DNA of 64,000 nucleotides from Orobanche coerulescens (GCA_033398695.1 CM065812.1:142110858-142174857), one strand, 5' to 3'; counted from the first letter of the stretch, positions 1-10,516 are shown. Translations and numbers: made by a program. The notes: generated by a model not told the origin, from the sequence alone.

Positions 1-1
1 G

Positions 2-814
2 CTCCGACTGTGTATTGACTATCGAGAGCTGAACAAGATGACGATTAAGAACAAGTATCCGTTGCCACGAATTGATGATTTGTTTGACCAGTTACAAGGG
101 GCAACGGTATTTTCTAAAATCGATCTGAGATCAGGATATCATCAGCTGAGGATTAAGGAGTCTGATGTTCCGAAATCAGCGTTCAGAACTCGCTACGGGC
201 ATTATGAGTTTGTAGTGATGCCGTTTGGTCTCACTAACGCACCTGCTGTATTTATGCAATTGATGAACAGAGTGTTCATTGAATTTTTGGACAAATTTGT
301 GGTCGTATTTATTGATGACATTCTGGTGTATTCTAAGAGTCCGGAAGAACATGCGCAGCATTTGCGGATTGTATTGGAGCTTTTGAGAAACGAGCAATTG
401 TACGCCAAACTTTCTAAGTGTGAATTCTGGCTAAAGGAAGTAATGTTCCTCGGCCATGTGGTGTCAGCTAGAGGAGTCCGAGTAGATCCTCAGAAGATCG
501 AAGCAATATTGGATTGGAAGCCTCCAAAGAACGTGAAAGAGGTCCGAAGCTTCTTAGGACTTGCTGGATACTATCGTCGATTCGTGGAAGGGTTTTCTAA
601 AATCTCCCGCCCACTTACTCGACTCCTTCAGAAAACTCAAAAGTTTGAGTGGAACGAGTCGTGTCAGACTAGTTTTGATGAGTTAAAGAAGAGGTTGACG
701 ACGGCACCGATTCTATCACTTCCGCAAGGAACTAGAGGATTCATAGTTTACAGTGATGCTTCGAACCAAGGACTTGGGTGCGTGTTGATGCAGAATGATA
801 AGGTGATCGCTTAG
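2..814 (+). pseudogene. T1 pol: reverse transcriptase and start of RNase H
   Basis: RNA-directed DNA polymerase of T1, open from codon position 2. Visible motifs in order are [28 protein letters not shown] and the catalytic FIDDILVYS box (about residue 90 after the first ATG at 38), then the connection domain ([11 protein letters not shown]). RNase H begins at the [10 protein letters not shown] strand. The frame stops at TAG (812-814) where relatives have a tyrosine codon in VIAYA, and reading resumes in the same frame. Both catalytic aspartates of the RT are kept, so the domain decayed only recently. Confidence 0.93.
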
Positions 815-1837
815 GCGTCGCGACAACTGAAACCTTATGAAGTGAATTACCCGACACATGATTTGGAGCTAGCAGCAGTGGTTTTTGCCTTGAAGATCTG
901 GAGGCATTATCTGTACGGGACTCACTGTCAGATCTTTACGGATCATAAGAGTCTCAAGTACATATTTAGTCAGAAAGAGTTGAATATGCGGCAAAGAAGA
1001 TGGTTGGAACTGATTAAGGACTATGACTTGGAGATTTTATATCATCCAGGCAAAGCGAATGTAGTGGCCGATGCACTTAGCCGCAAGCCTGTCTCTATTC
1101 AGATGCTGGAAACGCTGACATCCCAACTTAGCCTTCAACGAGAGATGATTCGTGAAGGAATTGAGGTATGGTTACAAAGAGTCCAAGGACAACTGTGCGT
1201 GATGAAGATAACTTCATCTTTAACCGAAGAAATCAAATCTAGACAGGTAGATGATCCTCTGATGGTTCGGTTACATGATGAAGTGATAAAAGAAAAGGCC
1301 CACGGATTCATAATTCATGACGATGGAGTTTTGAGATTTCAGAACCGACTCTGCGTTCCCGATGTTGATGTTCTGAAACAGACGATTATGAAGGAAGCTC
1401 ATAGTTCGCCCTATTCTATCCACCCGGGCACCAGTAAAATGTATAAGGACTTGAAGCAGAATTTCTGGTGGGGCAACATGAAGCAAGACGTAGCGGACTA
1501 TGTTTCGAAATGCTTGACTTGTCAGCAGGTTAAGATCGAGCATCAACGGCCTGCTGGAATGTTGAAGCCACTCCCGATTCCTGAATGGAAGTGGGAGGAC
1601 ATATCAATGGACTTTATCACTAATATGCCGAAAACCAGGACAGGAATGAACATGATTTGGGTGATAGTTGATCGTTTAACCAAATCGGCTCATTTTCTAG
1701 GCATTAAGGATACGTGGGGACCAGAGAGGTTGGCACGAGTCTTTATTTCGGAGATAGTTCGATTGCATGGTACGCGAAAACCATTGTTTCGATCGAGGCA
1801 GTCGTTTTGTGTCTCACTTTTGGAAAGCGATTCATAA
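815..1837 (+). pseudogene. T1 pol: RNase H and N-terminal integrase
   Basis: Continues the same frame. The remainder of RNase H ([28 protein letters not shown]) is followed by the integrase zinc-binding HHCC module (histidines in [10 protein letters not shown], cysteines in CLTCQQVK near residues 226 and 229 counted from 842) and the first part of the DDE core, with the first catalytic Asp in ISMDFIT. A frameshift near 1775 throws the frame out just before the second catalytic Asp, giving a false C-terminus ending at 1837. Confidence 0.92.
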
Positions 1838-2407
1838 GGCCTTGGGGACCGAATTGAACTTGATCTGACTTATCACCCGCAGTCTGACGGACAGTCTGAG
1901 AGAACTATACAAACGGTGGAAGACATGCTAAGGGCCTGTGCCTTAGATTGATCAAACGATTGGGAAGTTCATCTACCGTTGATTGAATTTACTTACAACA
2001 ATAGTTGGCATGATTCCATTAAGATGGCACCGTTTGAGGCATTATACGGAAGGAGATGCAGATCGCCCCTATGCTGGGATGATTCAATGGACTTGATCGG
2101 AACAGAACCAGAGTTGATCGAGCAGACTCGAGAGAAGATAGCCTTAATTCGTGAGAGGCTGTTGACTGCTCAGAGTCGCCAGAAATCCTATGCGGACGTA
2201 CGCCGCCGCCCATTGGAGTTGATCGGAGATCACGTACTTTTGAAGGTTTCTCCTACTCGGGGAATCTTTCGTTTCGGAAGGAAAGGAAAGCTGAGTCCGA
2301 GATATATCGGACCATTTGAGATCCTCGAGAGAGTTGGGGAGTTGGCATACAGATTAGCATTGCCGCCGTCATTGTGCCATGTTCATAACGTGTTCCATGT
2401 ATCCTAG
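1838..2407 (+). pseudogene. T1 pol: second half of integrase
   Basis: The rest of the integrase core and its C-terminal domain, broken into pieces. The second catalytic Asp (in DRGSRF) lies about 60 bases upstream in the shifted frame. The Glu is in the QSDGQSERT segment around 1880-1905, so all three DDE positions survive in different frames. A TGA interrupts at about 1951 before the open part 1979-2407, which carries PFEALYGRRCRSP and the beta-rich FRFGRKGKLSPRYIGPFEI domain. The frame ends at TAG 2405-2407, where related elements have a Met codon in HVSMLRRY. Confidence 0.9.
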
Positions 2408-2644
2408 TTGCGGAGATATATACCAGATCCCAGTCATATCATTGATTTCGGTGAGATCAAAGTCGCACAAGATGGGACGTTTGAAGAAAGACCGGTCAAG
2501 ATACTCGAGAGTCGAGTTAAGCAACTGAGGAACAAACCAATCGTTTTGGTCAAAGTTCAGTGGTCACGTCACGGAATGGAAGAAGCCACCTGGGAAACGG
2601 AAGCTGATATGAAGTCTAGATATCCCGAGTTATTTTCGTCTTGA
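2408..2644 (+). pseudogene. T1 C-terminal chromodomain-like module
   Basis: About 78 residues after the interrupting TAG. The segment starts RRYIPDPSH and contains VKILESRVKQLRN, VLVKVQW and EEATWE, the layout of the chromodomain at the end of plant chromovirus integrases (Tekay type), which is thought to steer integration toward heterochromatin. It ends at a natural stop (TGA, 2642-2644), 35 bp before the LTR. Only the upstream stop separates it from integrase. Confidence 0.88.
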
Positions 2645-2834
2645 GTTTCGGGACGAAACTCCTTTTTAGTAGGAGAGTATGTAATATCTGGATTTATTAC
2701 AGTGTATTTCATCTGTATTCAAACCATGTATTATTCGGATTGGTGATTTTGATTATTGGAGTATGATATTTCATGCATTAATATCATTATACATAAGTAT
2801 AGAAACTTGCAAAATTGCTCTAGCAACCTCGTGA

Positions 2835-3090
2835 TAGCGCACGCTAAGAATGTATCTTAACGCGCGCTATCGGGCCATTATTAGCGCACGCTATGAAGAT
2901 AGGAGTTGCGTGCGCTAAGAACTCAATTATTGAGCGGGACGGATAACACATGCGCCAGCCGGGACATGGGTCCGGATAAGATTCCCGCTGACGCACCCGG
3001 ACAAATTCTGAAGTCAACCATTATTAGCGCACGCTAAGGGATGCTTAGTAGCGTGCGCTAACTTGTCAATAATGCAGAATATTATAAATA
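2835..3090 (+). promoter_or_regulatory. T1 U3 palindrome array and TATA box
   Basis: Six 12-bp units fitting TAGCGYRCGCTA or one base off start at 2835, 2858, 2882, 2906, 3025 and 3049. Steps are 23, 24 and 24, then 119, then 24 bp; the intervening bases are unrelated. TATAAATA follows at 3083-3090, only 23 bp after the last unit, so the array occupies the enhancer position of the LTR promoter. Confidence 0.8.
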
Positions 3091-3912
3091 TGACATCAAC
3101 CGTTCTGGCTTTCATTTCTTTCGCACTTTCTTCATCCTTGAGAGTTCAGAGAGCTGTAGTGACACTTCTATACACTTAGAACACATATTGTTGGTGTTTA
3201 TACATTGTTTATCACTTGGGAATGTTCATGGAAGTGGAATAGCACCTTGGAGTGGCATACAACCAACCGGAGTAGGATTCTACCTTACGGTTCAGTGATT
3301 TTCGTCATTTTAAGGTATGTTCAATCTATCTCAAGACTTAGAATTGGATTCTAACGATTTGGATGATCATGTTAACAAGATATGGATTTTCATGGATGAA
3401 TTATCCAAGTATATCATGTTTGGAATAGTGAGATGAATAAGCCTTAAATACCTTGATTATAATCATCATGATTCGAATCTTATTACACTGAATATGTGAA
3501 GAGAAGCTTCTATCATTGGTAAACCGAATCTAATAGATGATTTCATAGTAATCTTGGACTAGACGTTAACATCCTTATTGTTAGATAAATCTAAAGGTTT
3601 GATCATGGAAGGATTTATCTAGTATATATAGGACGTTTATCAACTTCAGTATGATAATACGGATTGATATAGAGGTGTTGATATCAACCGTTAAGCTTTT
3701 CGAATTGTCGTATGAAGATTTGAAGTCGGAATGGAATATGGTTTTATATTGGTATGCATATCCTTGAATCCGAAATTGTCTTTATCCGTAAAATCATTCA
3801 TAAGAGTAAGAGCTTGGTATTCATGGAAGTAACATGAATTATCACGAAGGATTTCATTGTTTCGTTCATGGCAAGAAACGATTCTTGCTCGTGAAAGACC
3901 GCCATGCAGAAA

Positions 3913-4128
3913 TAGCGCACGCTATGCTATGCAGTTTAACGTGCGCTATCGAGCACTAGTTAGCGTGCGCTACGTTTGGTACGTAACGTACGCTAGACCA
4001 TCAGACGAGTAAGTTGGCTGGTCAGTGAAGTACTGACCATGCATCGTTAGCGTGCGCTAGGCCTTGTTGTTTGCGTGCGCTATCGGGCAGACTTAACGCA
4101 CGCTACACATAGTACTTAGCGTGCGCTA
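3913..4128 (+). repeat. T1 leader palindrome array (4+4)
   Basis: Eight units start at 3913, 3937, 3961, 3984, then 4048, 4071, 4094 and 4117. They form two groups of four with 23-24 bp steps, separated by 64 bp. The gap holds a perfect dyad TGGTCAGT-gaagt-ACTGACCA (4019-4039). The array is downstream of the TATA box and therefore transcribed if the LTR promoter is used. Element F has the same 4+4 layout at 58806-59020. Confidence 0.8.
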
Positions 4129-5058
4129 AGCAGTTCAGGCAGATTGTATTTTATGAACTTTTGGCCGTGAATCGAATTGTTAAACGTCCTTACGACGTGA
4201 GATAAATCCTATATTATTTCTTTTGTTAAGGTTTGGTCTCGTTACGTGATTGATTGAGGAGGACGACCGTCGAGTGTTCATTTCCGTGGAAGTGTTGTTA
4301 TTGTCTTCAAATCGAGGCAAGTACCTTAATTGTTTTATGTATTGTTGTTATACATATTGTCGTGCATGTATGTTGTTATTGTATGTCCACCTCGTGTTGG
4401 TCCGACGGGATCATCGGGGGATCTATGCTAGCGTGCGCTGGATCATCGGACGGGTTTTTCCACCACGGGTTGGTCTGACGGGATCATCGTGGGTTCTAGG
4501 CAGTGAACGCTGGATCGATGGAATTACCATGTGTATGTATTGATATCATGTTGTGATTATCAGTTGTGTATGTTATGTTTGAGTTTCTCGTAGGAGAAGA
4601 CTCGTTGGTATTTTGTCTTTTACGTTATTATTATTCTTCGTGAGACATGAATAATATGTTGTGGTACTTGTACTAGCATCGTTGTGCTAACCCTTTCGGG
4701 GGTGAACATTTTGTTTGTGTTCAGGATCCAGGAGAGCGGGGAAACAACCACTGGAACTGTATGACGACGAGGGTGCAGAGTGATGTCCCGACCGGGTTTT
4801 TTTATCTGTTGTTTATTCGTTATTTCAATAACTACTCGAGTACGAAGTCGTTTGTGATGATTTGAATTTGGTGATGTATTATTGAGTTCTGTTGAACAAT
4901 TGTACTATTTCTGTATTTGGTCAGAACTGATGTACTGTAATTCCGTTATTTCCATTCGTCAGTACCCTTTTATACTTGTTCAATTCTTCAGCCTTGTAAA
5001 TCCTTATGTAAAGGATTTACGGCGCTGTAATATTCCCGAATATATCGGGGGTGTTACA

Positions 5059-6781
5059 GTTGCAGCGCTGACTCAACAATTGCAAGATTTTTCACATGCT
5101 CCTTCTATAGTTACCACAGAATCATGTAATTGGTGTAACGGGTCTCATCCTAGCGCGGGATGCCAAGTTGGAAATCCTTTCGAGCAATCTCTGATAGAAC
5201 AAGCTTAGTTTGTGGGGAATGGAAATCGGCAGAACAATCTGTATTCCAACACATACAATCAAGGGTGGCGAAATCACCCAATTTTTTTGTGGAAGAACGG
5301 GAAAGCTTTAAATAAACCTCCGCAAGCTCAATTCGTGCAGCCCCCACAGCAACCCCCTCAAGGTATCCTTGGAAGATGCTCTTGCTCAAATGGCGGCTAA
5401 TACGAGCCAATTCATGACCCGCACTGAGACTACTTTACAAAATCATTCCGCCTCCATCCGAAACATGGAAGTACAAATGGGGCAGATCGCAAATCTATTG
5501 TCCTCTCGTCCTCAAGGGGTATTACCCAGTGCCACCGAAATGAACCCTAAGGAAAACTTGCAAGCAATCGAGATACGAAGTGGAAAGGAGCTGCAAGAGC
5601 AGCCTACCAATAGCAAGGACAAGAGCAACCACAGTGAGAAAGCAAAGGACGAGGAGCCCAAGCCAAAAGCAGTGTCGACTACTCATCCCACTCCACAAAT
5701 CCCATTTCCGCAGCGATTGCAAAAGCAAAAATTGGACAAGTAATTCTCCAAGTTTCTTGACGTCTTCAACAAACTACATATCAACATTCCATTTGCCGAC
5801 GCCTTGGAACAAATGCCGAGCTATGTGAGGTTCATGAAGGAGATCTTATCGAACAAAAGGAAGCTCGAAGAAAATGAGACTGTGGCATTAACAGAAGAGT
5901 GCAGCGCCATCTTGCAGAAAAATCTCCCGCCAAAATTGAAGGATCCAGGAAGCTTCAATATACCGTGCACTATAGGAACCCTGTCTTTTGATAGAGCGTT
6001 ATGTGATCTCGGCGCCAGTATTAATCTTATGCCCATTTCCATTTTTAAGAAGCTAGGTATTGGAGAAGCCAAGCCGACAACAATCTCTTTGCAATTGGCT
6101 GACAGATCTGTCATGTATCCAAGGGGAGTAATAGAAGATGTTCTGGTTAAGGTCGATAAATTCATCTTTCCGGCTGATTTCATTGTGCTCGATATGGAGG
6201 AGGACCATGACATCCCAATTATCCTGGGAAGACCATTTTTAGCCACCGGCCGAACTCTCATTGATGTGGAGAAAAGGAAACTCACTTTACGGGTTCAAGA
6301 TGAGCAAGTCACGTTCCAAGTGTTTCAATCTTTTCCGTGTCCAAGTAGTGTCGAGAAGTGTTCACAAATTGAAAGCGTATATATCTTTGCGAAAGACGCA
6401 CACCGAGAGAGTTGTTGGTCGAAGTGTTCAGAGTCCGTTTCAGCTGCTCCGACATCTAAGAAAAATGAAGAACGAATCGTGTATCTTAAGCATTTGAATA
6501 TGTCGTCTTCAACATCCGTTCATCCACCATCGAAAAATTCTCATGCTGTCATAAGTTCGCCCTTGGAATTGAAAACTAAGACGGAAGTCAAACGAGTGCC
6601 AAGTCAGTTGCAAAATAGGTGTTTTGGGAGGCTATTATTGTTTAAGCCGTTTCGCAAAGAACGTTGGATGTCCAAACCAAAAGTCGAACGGTTGAAAACT
6701 AATGGTCAAAAATTTAAATTACGTAATAATGGTTCGATGGATTGTGCGGAGTCTAAATGGTCTTTGCGAAATGCAAACTGA
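5059..6781 (+). pseudogene. A: C-terminal gag and protease
   Basis: Capsid and nucleocapsid end plus aspartic protease, homologous to 41260-42993 in element C. A cysteine motif CNWCNGSHPSAGC lies near 5130-5160. A stop at about 5205, a frameshift near 5370 and TAA at 5741-5743 (CAA in C) break it; the rest is open from 5744 to 6781. The protease has DLGASINLMP as the active-site strand and IPIILGRPFLATGRTLID as the flap/second loop region. The frame ends on a natural TGA at the same place as in C (both end WSLR-N-A/K-A-N), so the missing polymerase is a family trait rather than local damage. Confidence 0.88.
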
Positions 6782-6815
6782 TTTTCAATAAGTCCGGCTG
6801 AAGACTATAAATTTA

Positions 6816-6839
6816 GCGCTTCTCGGGAGGCAACCCAAG
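6816..6839 (+). promoter_or_regulatory. Conserved post-stop hairpin (copy 1)
   Basis: GCGCTT (6816-6821) is followed by CTCGGG, the loop AGGCAA and CCCAAG (6822-6839): a 6-bp stem with one mismatch. It starts 34 nt after the gag-protease stop. The same block with different but pairing arms occurs in B (25302-25325) and C (43028-43051). An RNA element is inferred; function unknown. Confidence 0.6.
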
Positions 6840-7056
6840 TATTAGTTGTAGATTTTCATTTTTCAGTGTTTTCATTCATTTTAGGAGTCTATTTTTTTCG
6901 TCATTTTTGCTTTGATATGCTTATCTCTCATGTTCTAGGTGTTTTCCTTTGAAATTTATGTGCAGGAACCTTTCAGGGGGTTTGGGCCGTGGCACAATGA
7001 TAGCGACCCGCGTCTCATACAAGTCAAGAAATCGGACTAACCTTCCTGTACTCTGT

Positions 7057-7356
7057 GCCGCGACACGAACTTACTGAGCCGCGGCACACTCGACCCCTGA
7101 TCCGCGGCACGTTGAAGCTGAGCCGCGGCGCGCCAAGACCCATAATAACGGCCCCGGAGACTGTACTCTGTGCCGCGGCACGCACCCTATGAGCCGCGGC
7201 ACAATAACTCTCTGAGCCGCGGCACCTGTTTAATGAGCCGCGGCACACGCCAAAGATACCCAGCGCCCATAACCCATTGTACTACGGGCCGCGGCTCACT
7301 TGATACGTGCCACGGCCCCTGTTGTGAATTTCAAACGCCCAGATCTCCCTTATAAC
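7057..7356 (+). promoter_or_regulatory. A internal GCCGCGGC array and TATA-like box before ORF2
   Basis: Cores matching GCCGCGGC, with up to one change, start at 7057, 7078, 7101, 7122; 7172, 7193, 7216, 7237; and 7288, 7309. Steps within groups are 21, 23 and 21 bp and the groups are about 50 bp apart. TTATAAC follows at 7350-7356. The flanks extend the core to GTGCCGCGGCAC-like 12-mers. With the downstream intron and ORF2 this looks like an internal promoter. The same order is seen in C. Confidence 0.65.
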
Positions 7357-7462
7357 CTCGATTGGCCGACACAAAAGGTACGCTTCATTCTCTTCTTCGT
7401 GCGGCGCTCAGATAACCTCCATTCAAGTCTTCTTCTTCTTACCTTCTTCAATCCAAAACAAG

Positions 7463-7967
7463 GTAATTCTCATTTCTTAATCTTAATTGCAACATAGATT
7501 GAAAAGTGAGGTAATGTTCCTCATTCATTGTTGAATATGTTGTTAGTTTTCTTAAAGTTCTATCAAGGTTTAGTTGGAATATGGTGATTATCGATGAATT
7601 GTTGATGTTGTTCGTTATTTTGTCATGACTATATGTGACTATCGATTGATGTTATTATTATTGGGGATTGAATTAAGCCATTATTATTTGTGTTTTTCAT
7701 TTAAACCCACGCATGCTAGGTGTTTGATAAAATGCACCAATGAAATTTTTTGAGCCGAACATCATCAAATGTTATGCAACGAATTCGATTATCGGATTAC
7801 ATTGTGCCCCCAACCCTTATATCATGTTTAAACTTAAAATCTCAGCCTTATTTCCCTCATACAATGGTGCGAGCTCATTCGACTCTATATTCATTTTCCA
7901 CACGTCTTAAGTTGAGAGTGGTGTAGTTATCTTTAAAGTTGTGTAATTTCCGGCGTTTATTTTTCAG
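7463..7967 (+). other. A: predicted intron in the ORF2 leader (505 bp)
   Basis: The donor AAG|GTAATT at 7463 and a pyrimidine-rich acceptor TTTTTCAG ending at 7967 flank an AT-rich stretch. The acceptor lies 10 bp before the ORF2 start codon. Element C has a homologous interval with donor AAG|GTATGT and acceptor TTTTTTTCAG, again 8-10 bp before the ATG. Retention of both signals in two diverged copies supports splicing; no transcript evidence is available. Confidence 0.6.
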
Positions 7968-7977
7968 GAACCTCGCC

Positions 7978-9295
7978 ATGGCTAGGAAAAGAAAGATGAG
8001 TACGAGGGCTAGGACACGATCATCCCCCACAAGAGGGGAGACATCACAAAACCGAGCCGATATGGAATCTCACCAATTCTCCGATCCTGACATTCACAGA
8101 ATATTCAACGAGAGAATCCGGCCTCGTCCAATAATTCCGTAGCGGGGATTCACTCCCGCACCCCAGGAAGGTGAGCTTTTGTCTATGATCAACGAGATGG
8201 GATGGACTCGTTTCACTGCGCCACTCGAGCCGGCGGTGATCTCTATTGTCCAGGAGTTCTACGCCAGTGCTCTAATGCGACATATTCAGGAGGGGTATAT
8301 GATGGGGCGACCAGATACACGGACTGAGGTCGTCGTCCGAGGCCACACTGTCGACTTTTCGGTGGCCGCGATTTGGAGGTTGTACGAGCTACCGGAGGTG
8401 GAAGAGTCGGAGTATACACGGATTATGAGTAGCCTCACGAGGGAGGCCCTGCTTGAGGCACTCGCACAGCCCGGTTCCATCTGGGAGACGCGCGTATCGG
8501 GTTCTACAGCCTTCTATTTTAAGAGTTCTCGCCTCAGTCGGCTTGGGCGAGCCTGGCTCTAATTCCTCTGTGCACGAGTCGACCCTACATCACAGATCCG
8601 ATCGGTCTTACTTCCTTACTGTATGCTATTACGACGGGACTCTAGTTTGATGTGGCCCCTCATTTGTCCCATTCTATATTTCAGTGTATTTAGGGAGGGG
8701 TAAAGACGGGATTAAAACATCCCTCGCTGATATGTGCTCTATGCCGCCAGTCGGGCGTGACGTGGTCCGACGACGAGCCATCTATTGCACCCCAGGGTCT
8801 GATCGACCACCGTATTATCTCTCGTTTTGACCAGTGGGGTGGCGCGAGGGCACACGAGCGGGGGCGAGGATTTCTGATTGATGAGCCACACGAGCACTCT
8901 CCCGAGCCACTACTCCTGAAACATGAGCTGATGGTAGATGCTGATGATAGGACTAAGTCCACTCCTCTGCCAGCATGAGAGCACCTTCAAGCGATGTTTG
9001 ACAGCCTGAGGGAGGAGATGCGGAGAGAGAGAGAGACAACCATCTAGATGTTGTTCGAGAGGAGATGCGGGCTGAGAGAGACAGCCTCCTCGCAGCTGTT
9101 CGGGAGGAGATAAGAGAGCAGGCCCACTGGGCCAATCGACGTGAGGAGAGGCGCTTGGCGGCAAGGGATGCTTATCATCAGGACTATCTTGCTACGTGGA
9201 TGAGCCATATACTCCATCCGGACGGACCCTTCATCCCACCAGTCAGACCATCTACACCACCCTTCTCGCCGGACGAGGCCGGCACCAGTTTCTGA
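7978..9295 (+). pseudogene. A: ORF2, plant transposon-protein family
   Basis: Starts at ATG 7978 (MARKRKM). The basic N-terminus (RKRKMSTRARTR) resembles a nuclear localisation signal, followed by HQFSDPDIHRIFN, a globular part (EFYASALMRH, VVRGHTVDFSVAAI, FYFKSSRL) and DHRIISRFDQWGG. A charged Arg/Glu-rich, probably coiled-coil segment and the C-terminus HILHPDGPFI...DEAGTS follow. It resembles the Pfam 'putative plant transposon protein' domain (recalled, not searched). TAG at 8140, TAA at 8560-8562, a frameshift before 8757 and damage near 8979-9060 break it; element C keeps a longer open version. No signal peptide or membrane helix is visible, so an envelope role is not supported. Confidence 0.75.
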
Positions 9296-10516
9296 GCCGA
9301 TATTAGGGGAGTACTTGACCTTTTTCTCATATTGCATATTATTATCTATGTCCATTGAGGTCAATGTACGTCCTAAGTTTGGAGGGGTTACTTTCAGTTG
9401 CTATTTACTTATTCGTTGTTATTTTTCGTTGTTATTGACTTTAGCCTTGCTTGTCCTGACTTTATTTGCATTCATGGATTTTTCGTGCTTCCTTGTGTAA
9501 AACTGATGATATGATACTGATTTCTTTTTGAAGAAACGGTTGAGTTTTGGTCGAGTTTGCAATCTGCGATACTTGTTTCCTTTGAGTATTCATTTAGGTC
9601 TGAATTTTTTTCGTTATTGTAGAAATCTTAGCGTATAAGAAAGGAGACATACGTGTTTTCGAATCGCCGTCTATATGTTTGGTTACACTTTTTGCGTAGC
9701 TAGTCGTCCAGTAACATGAGTCTTGTTGGCATTAAATTGAGTTTAGAGTCGGACAGTCTTTCCCAAAAAGTTGAGAAATTATACATGTTCTATGATGGGA
9801 AGTCTAGTAACCGAGGGTATTCACGTGACCCGTTGTTTACTCTCGCGTAAAACGACAACCCTGAATAGACTAATGGTTTAGAGATATCGCATTGCCGATG
9901 TTGGGAAGCCTAGTAACCGGGGGTATTCATGTGACCCATTATTTACTCTCGCGTAAAACAACAACCTTGAATCGGATGTGCGGGAATAGCTATTCGAGTT
10001 TTTTCTCCACTATAGAGGGAAACTTAGTGACTAGAAGCATCCATGTACCCCATGAGTGACTTTTACGTCAAACGGTTCCCCAATACATGAGAATGGAAAT
10101 CCACCCTAGGGTTATTCCGAATGAAACATCCCGAGAATCGGAATCTAGTGGTTAACTCGAATCATTATAATGATTATACATAAGGGAATGCTGTCCGAGG
10201 ATCATTATTGACGATGAAACTCTTGCATTTTTGCCACTAGAGTGTGGGACTCGGCGAGTTGGATTGTTTAATCTAAACCTTCATATGGGCGGTCGGCTAA
10301 ATTCACGCTTGTTAATCTTTGAGATTCTATTTTCTTCAAAACCGATAGTTCAACACTAAAAATGATTGCTTTGTGGAATCCTTATCCATGATGTGACTCA
10401 CTAAAACGATACATGTATTTTTCTTTGAGATTTTCAGGGGAGTACTAATCAGGTGAAAACTATGGATATTGCACGGGTACCCACGATAATTGTCATCTCA
10501 TTTGAAATTATTTTTT
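9296..10516 (+). other. A: 3' untranslated region
   Basis: No credible ORF. The sequence is collinear with 25263-26840 of B and 45460-46692 of C from about 9480 onward, including GTGTAAAACTGATG-like and GAAACGGTTGA-like blocks, then a triple repeat (9794-10090). Conservation of long untranslated sequence across three elements with different ORFs suggests cis functions such as packaging or reverse transcription. Confidence 0.6.
9794..10090 (+). repeat. A: triple repeat of about 105 bp
   Basis: Three diverged direct copies begin near 9794, 9898 and 10012. Each has the frame GGGAAG-CTAGTaaC, a TATTCA-GTGACCC-like centre and a TTTACTCTCGCGTAAAAC-like end that can fold on itself. B (26129, 26236, 26343) and C (45976, 46083, 46193) carry the same three units in the same order. 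Confidence 0.7.

Larger units (their letters stand above)
1..5058 (+). mobile_element. T1: 3' half of a Tekay-like Ty3/gypsy chromovirus
   Basis: The window opens inside a reverse transcriptase. RNase H, integrase, a C-terminal chromodomain-like module and a 2.38-kb 3' LTR follow in the order typical of chromoviruses. The polyprotein closely resembles element F at the right end of the window, and RT motifs such as IDYRELN and PFGLTNAP fit the Tekay (Del) lineage. The LTR ends in TGTAAT...GTTACA. The base after it continues an Athila-type gag, so T1 is nested in element A; its 5' end and left target duplication lie outside the window. Stops and frameshifts make it non-coding. Ty3/gypsy class is certain; lineage is from remembered family features. 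Confidence 0.93.
2680..5058 (+). repeat. T1 3' LTR (2379 bp)
   Basis: Begins TGTAATATC after a purine-rich tract (about 2668-2679) and ends GTGTTACA, giving TGTAA/TTACA inverted termini. Contents in order: a palindrome array (2835-3060), a TATA box (TATAAATA, 3083-3090), a second palindrome array (3913-4128), two diverged copies of a roughly 78-bp unit around 4386-4530 (each with GGGATCATC), a GCTAACCCtttcGGGGG stretch near 4690, and a terminal CCCGA-atata-TCGGG dyad. The small ORFs in it are unsupported. No second copy of this LTR lies in the window. Confidence 0.93.

Noticed and set aside
3913..4128. CRISPR-like repeat and spacer pattern
   Set aside because: Constant 12-mers with variable 11-12 bp spacers look superficially similar, but the repeats are short degenerate palindromes inside plant retrotransposon LTRs, with grouped rather than uniform spacing and no associated genes.
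7978..9295. ORF2 as a retroviral-type envelope gene
   Set aside because: Position fits, but no signal peptide, transmembrane helix or cysteine-rich ectodomain is visible in A or C; the N-terminus is strongly basic.
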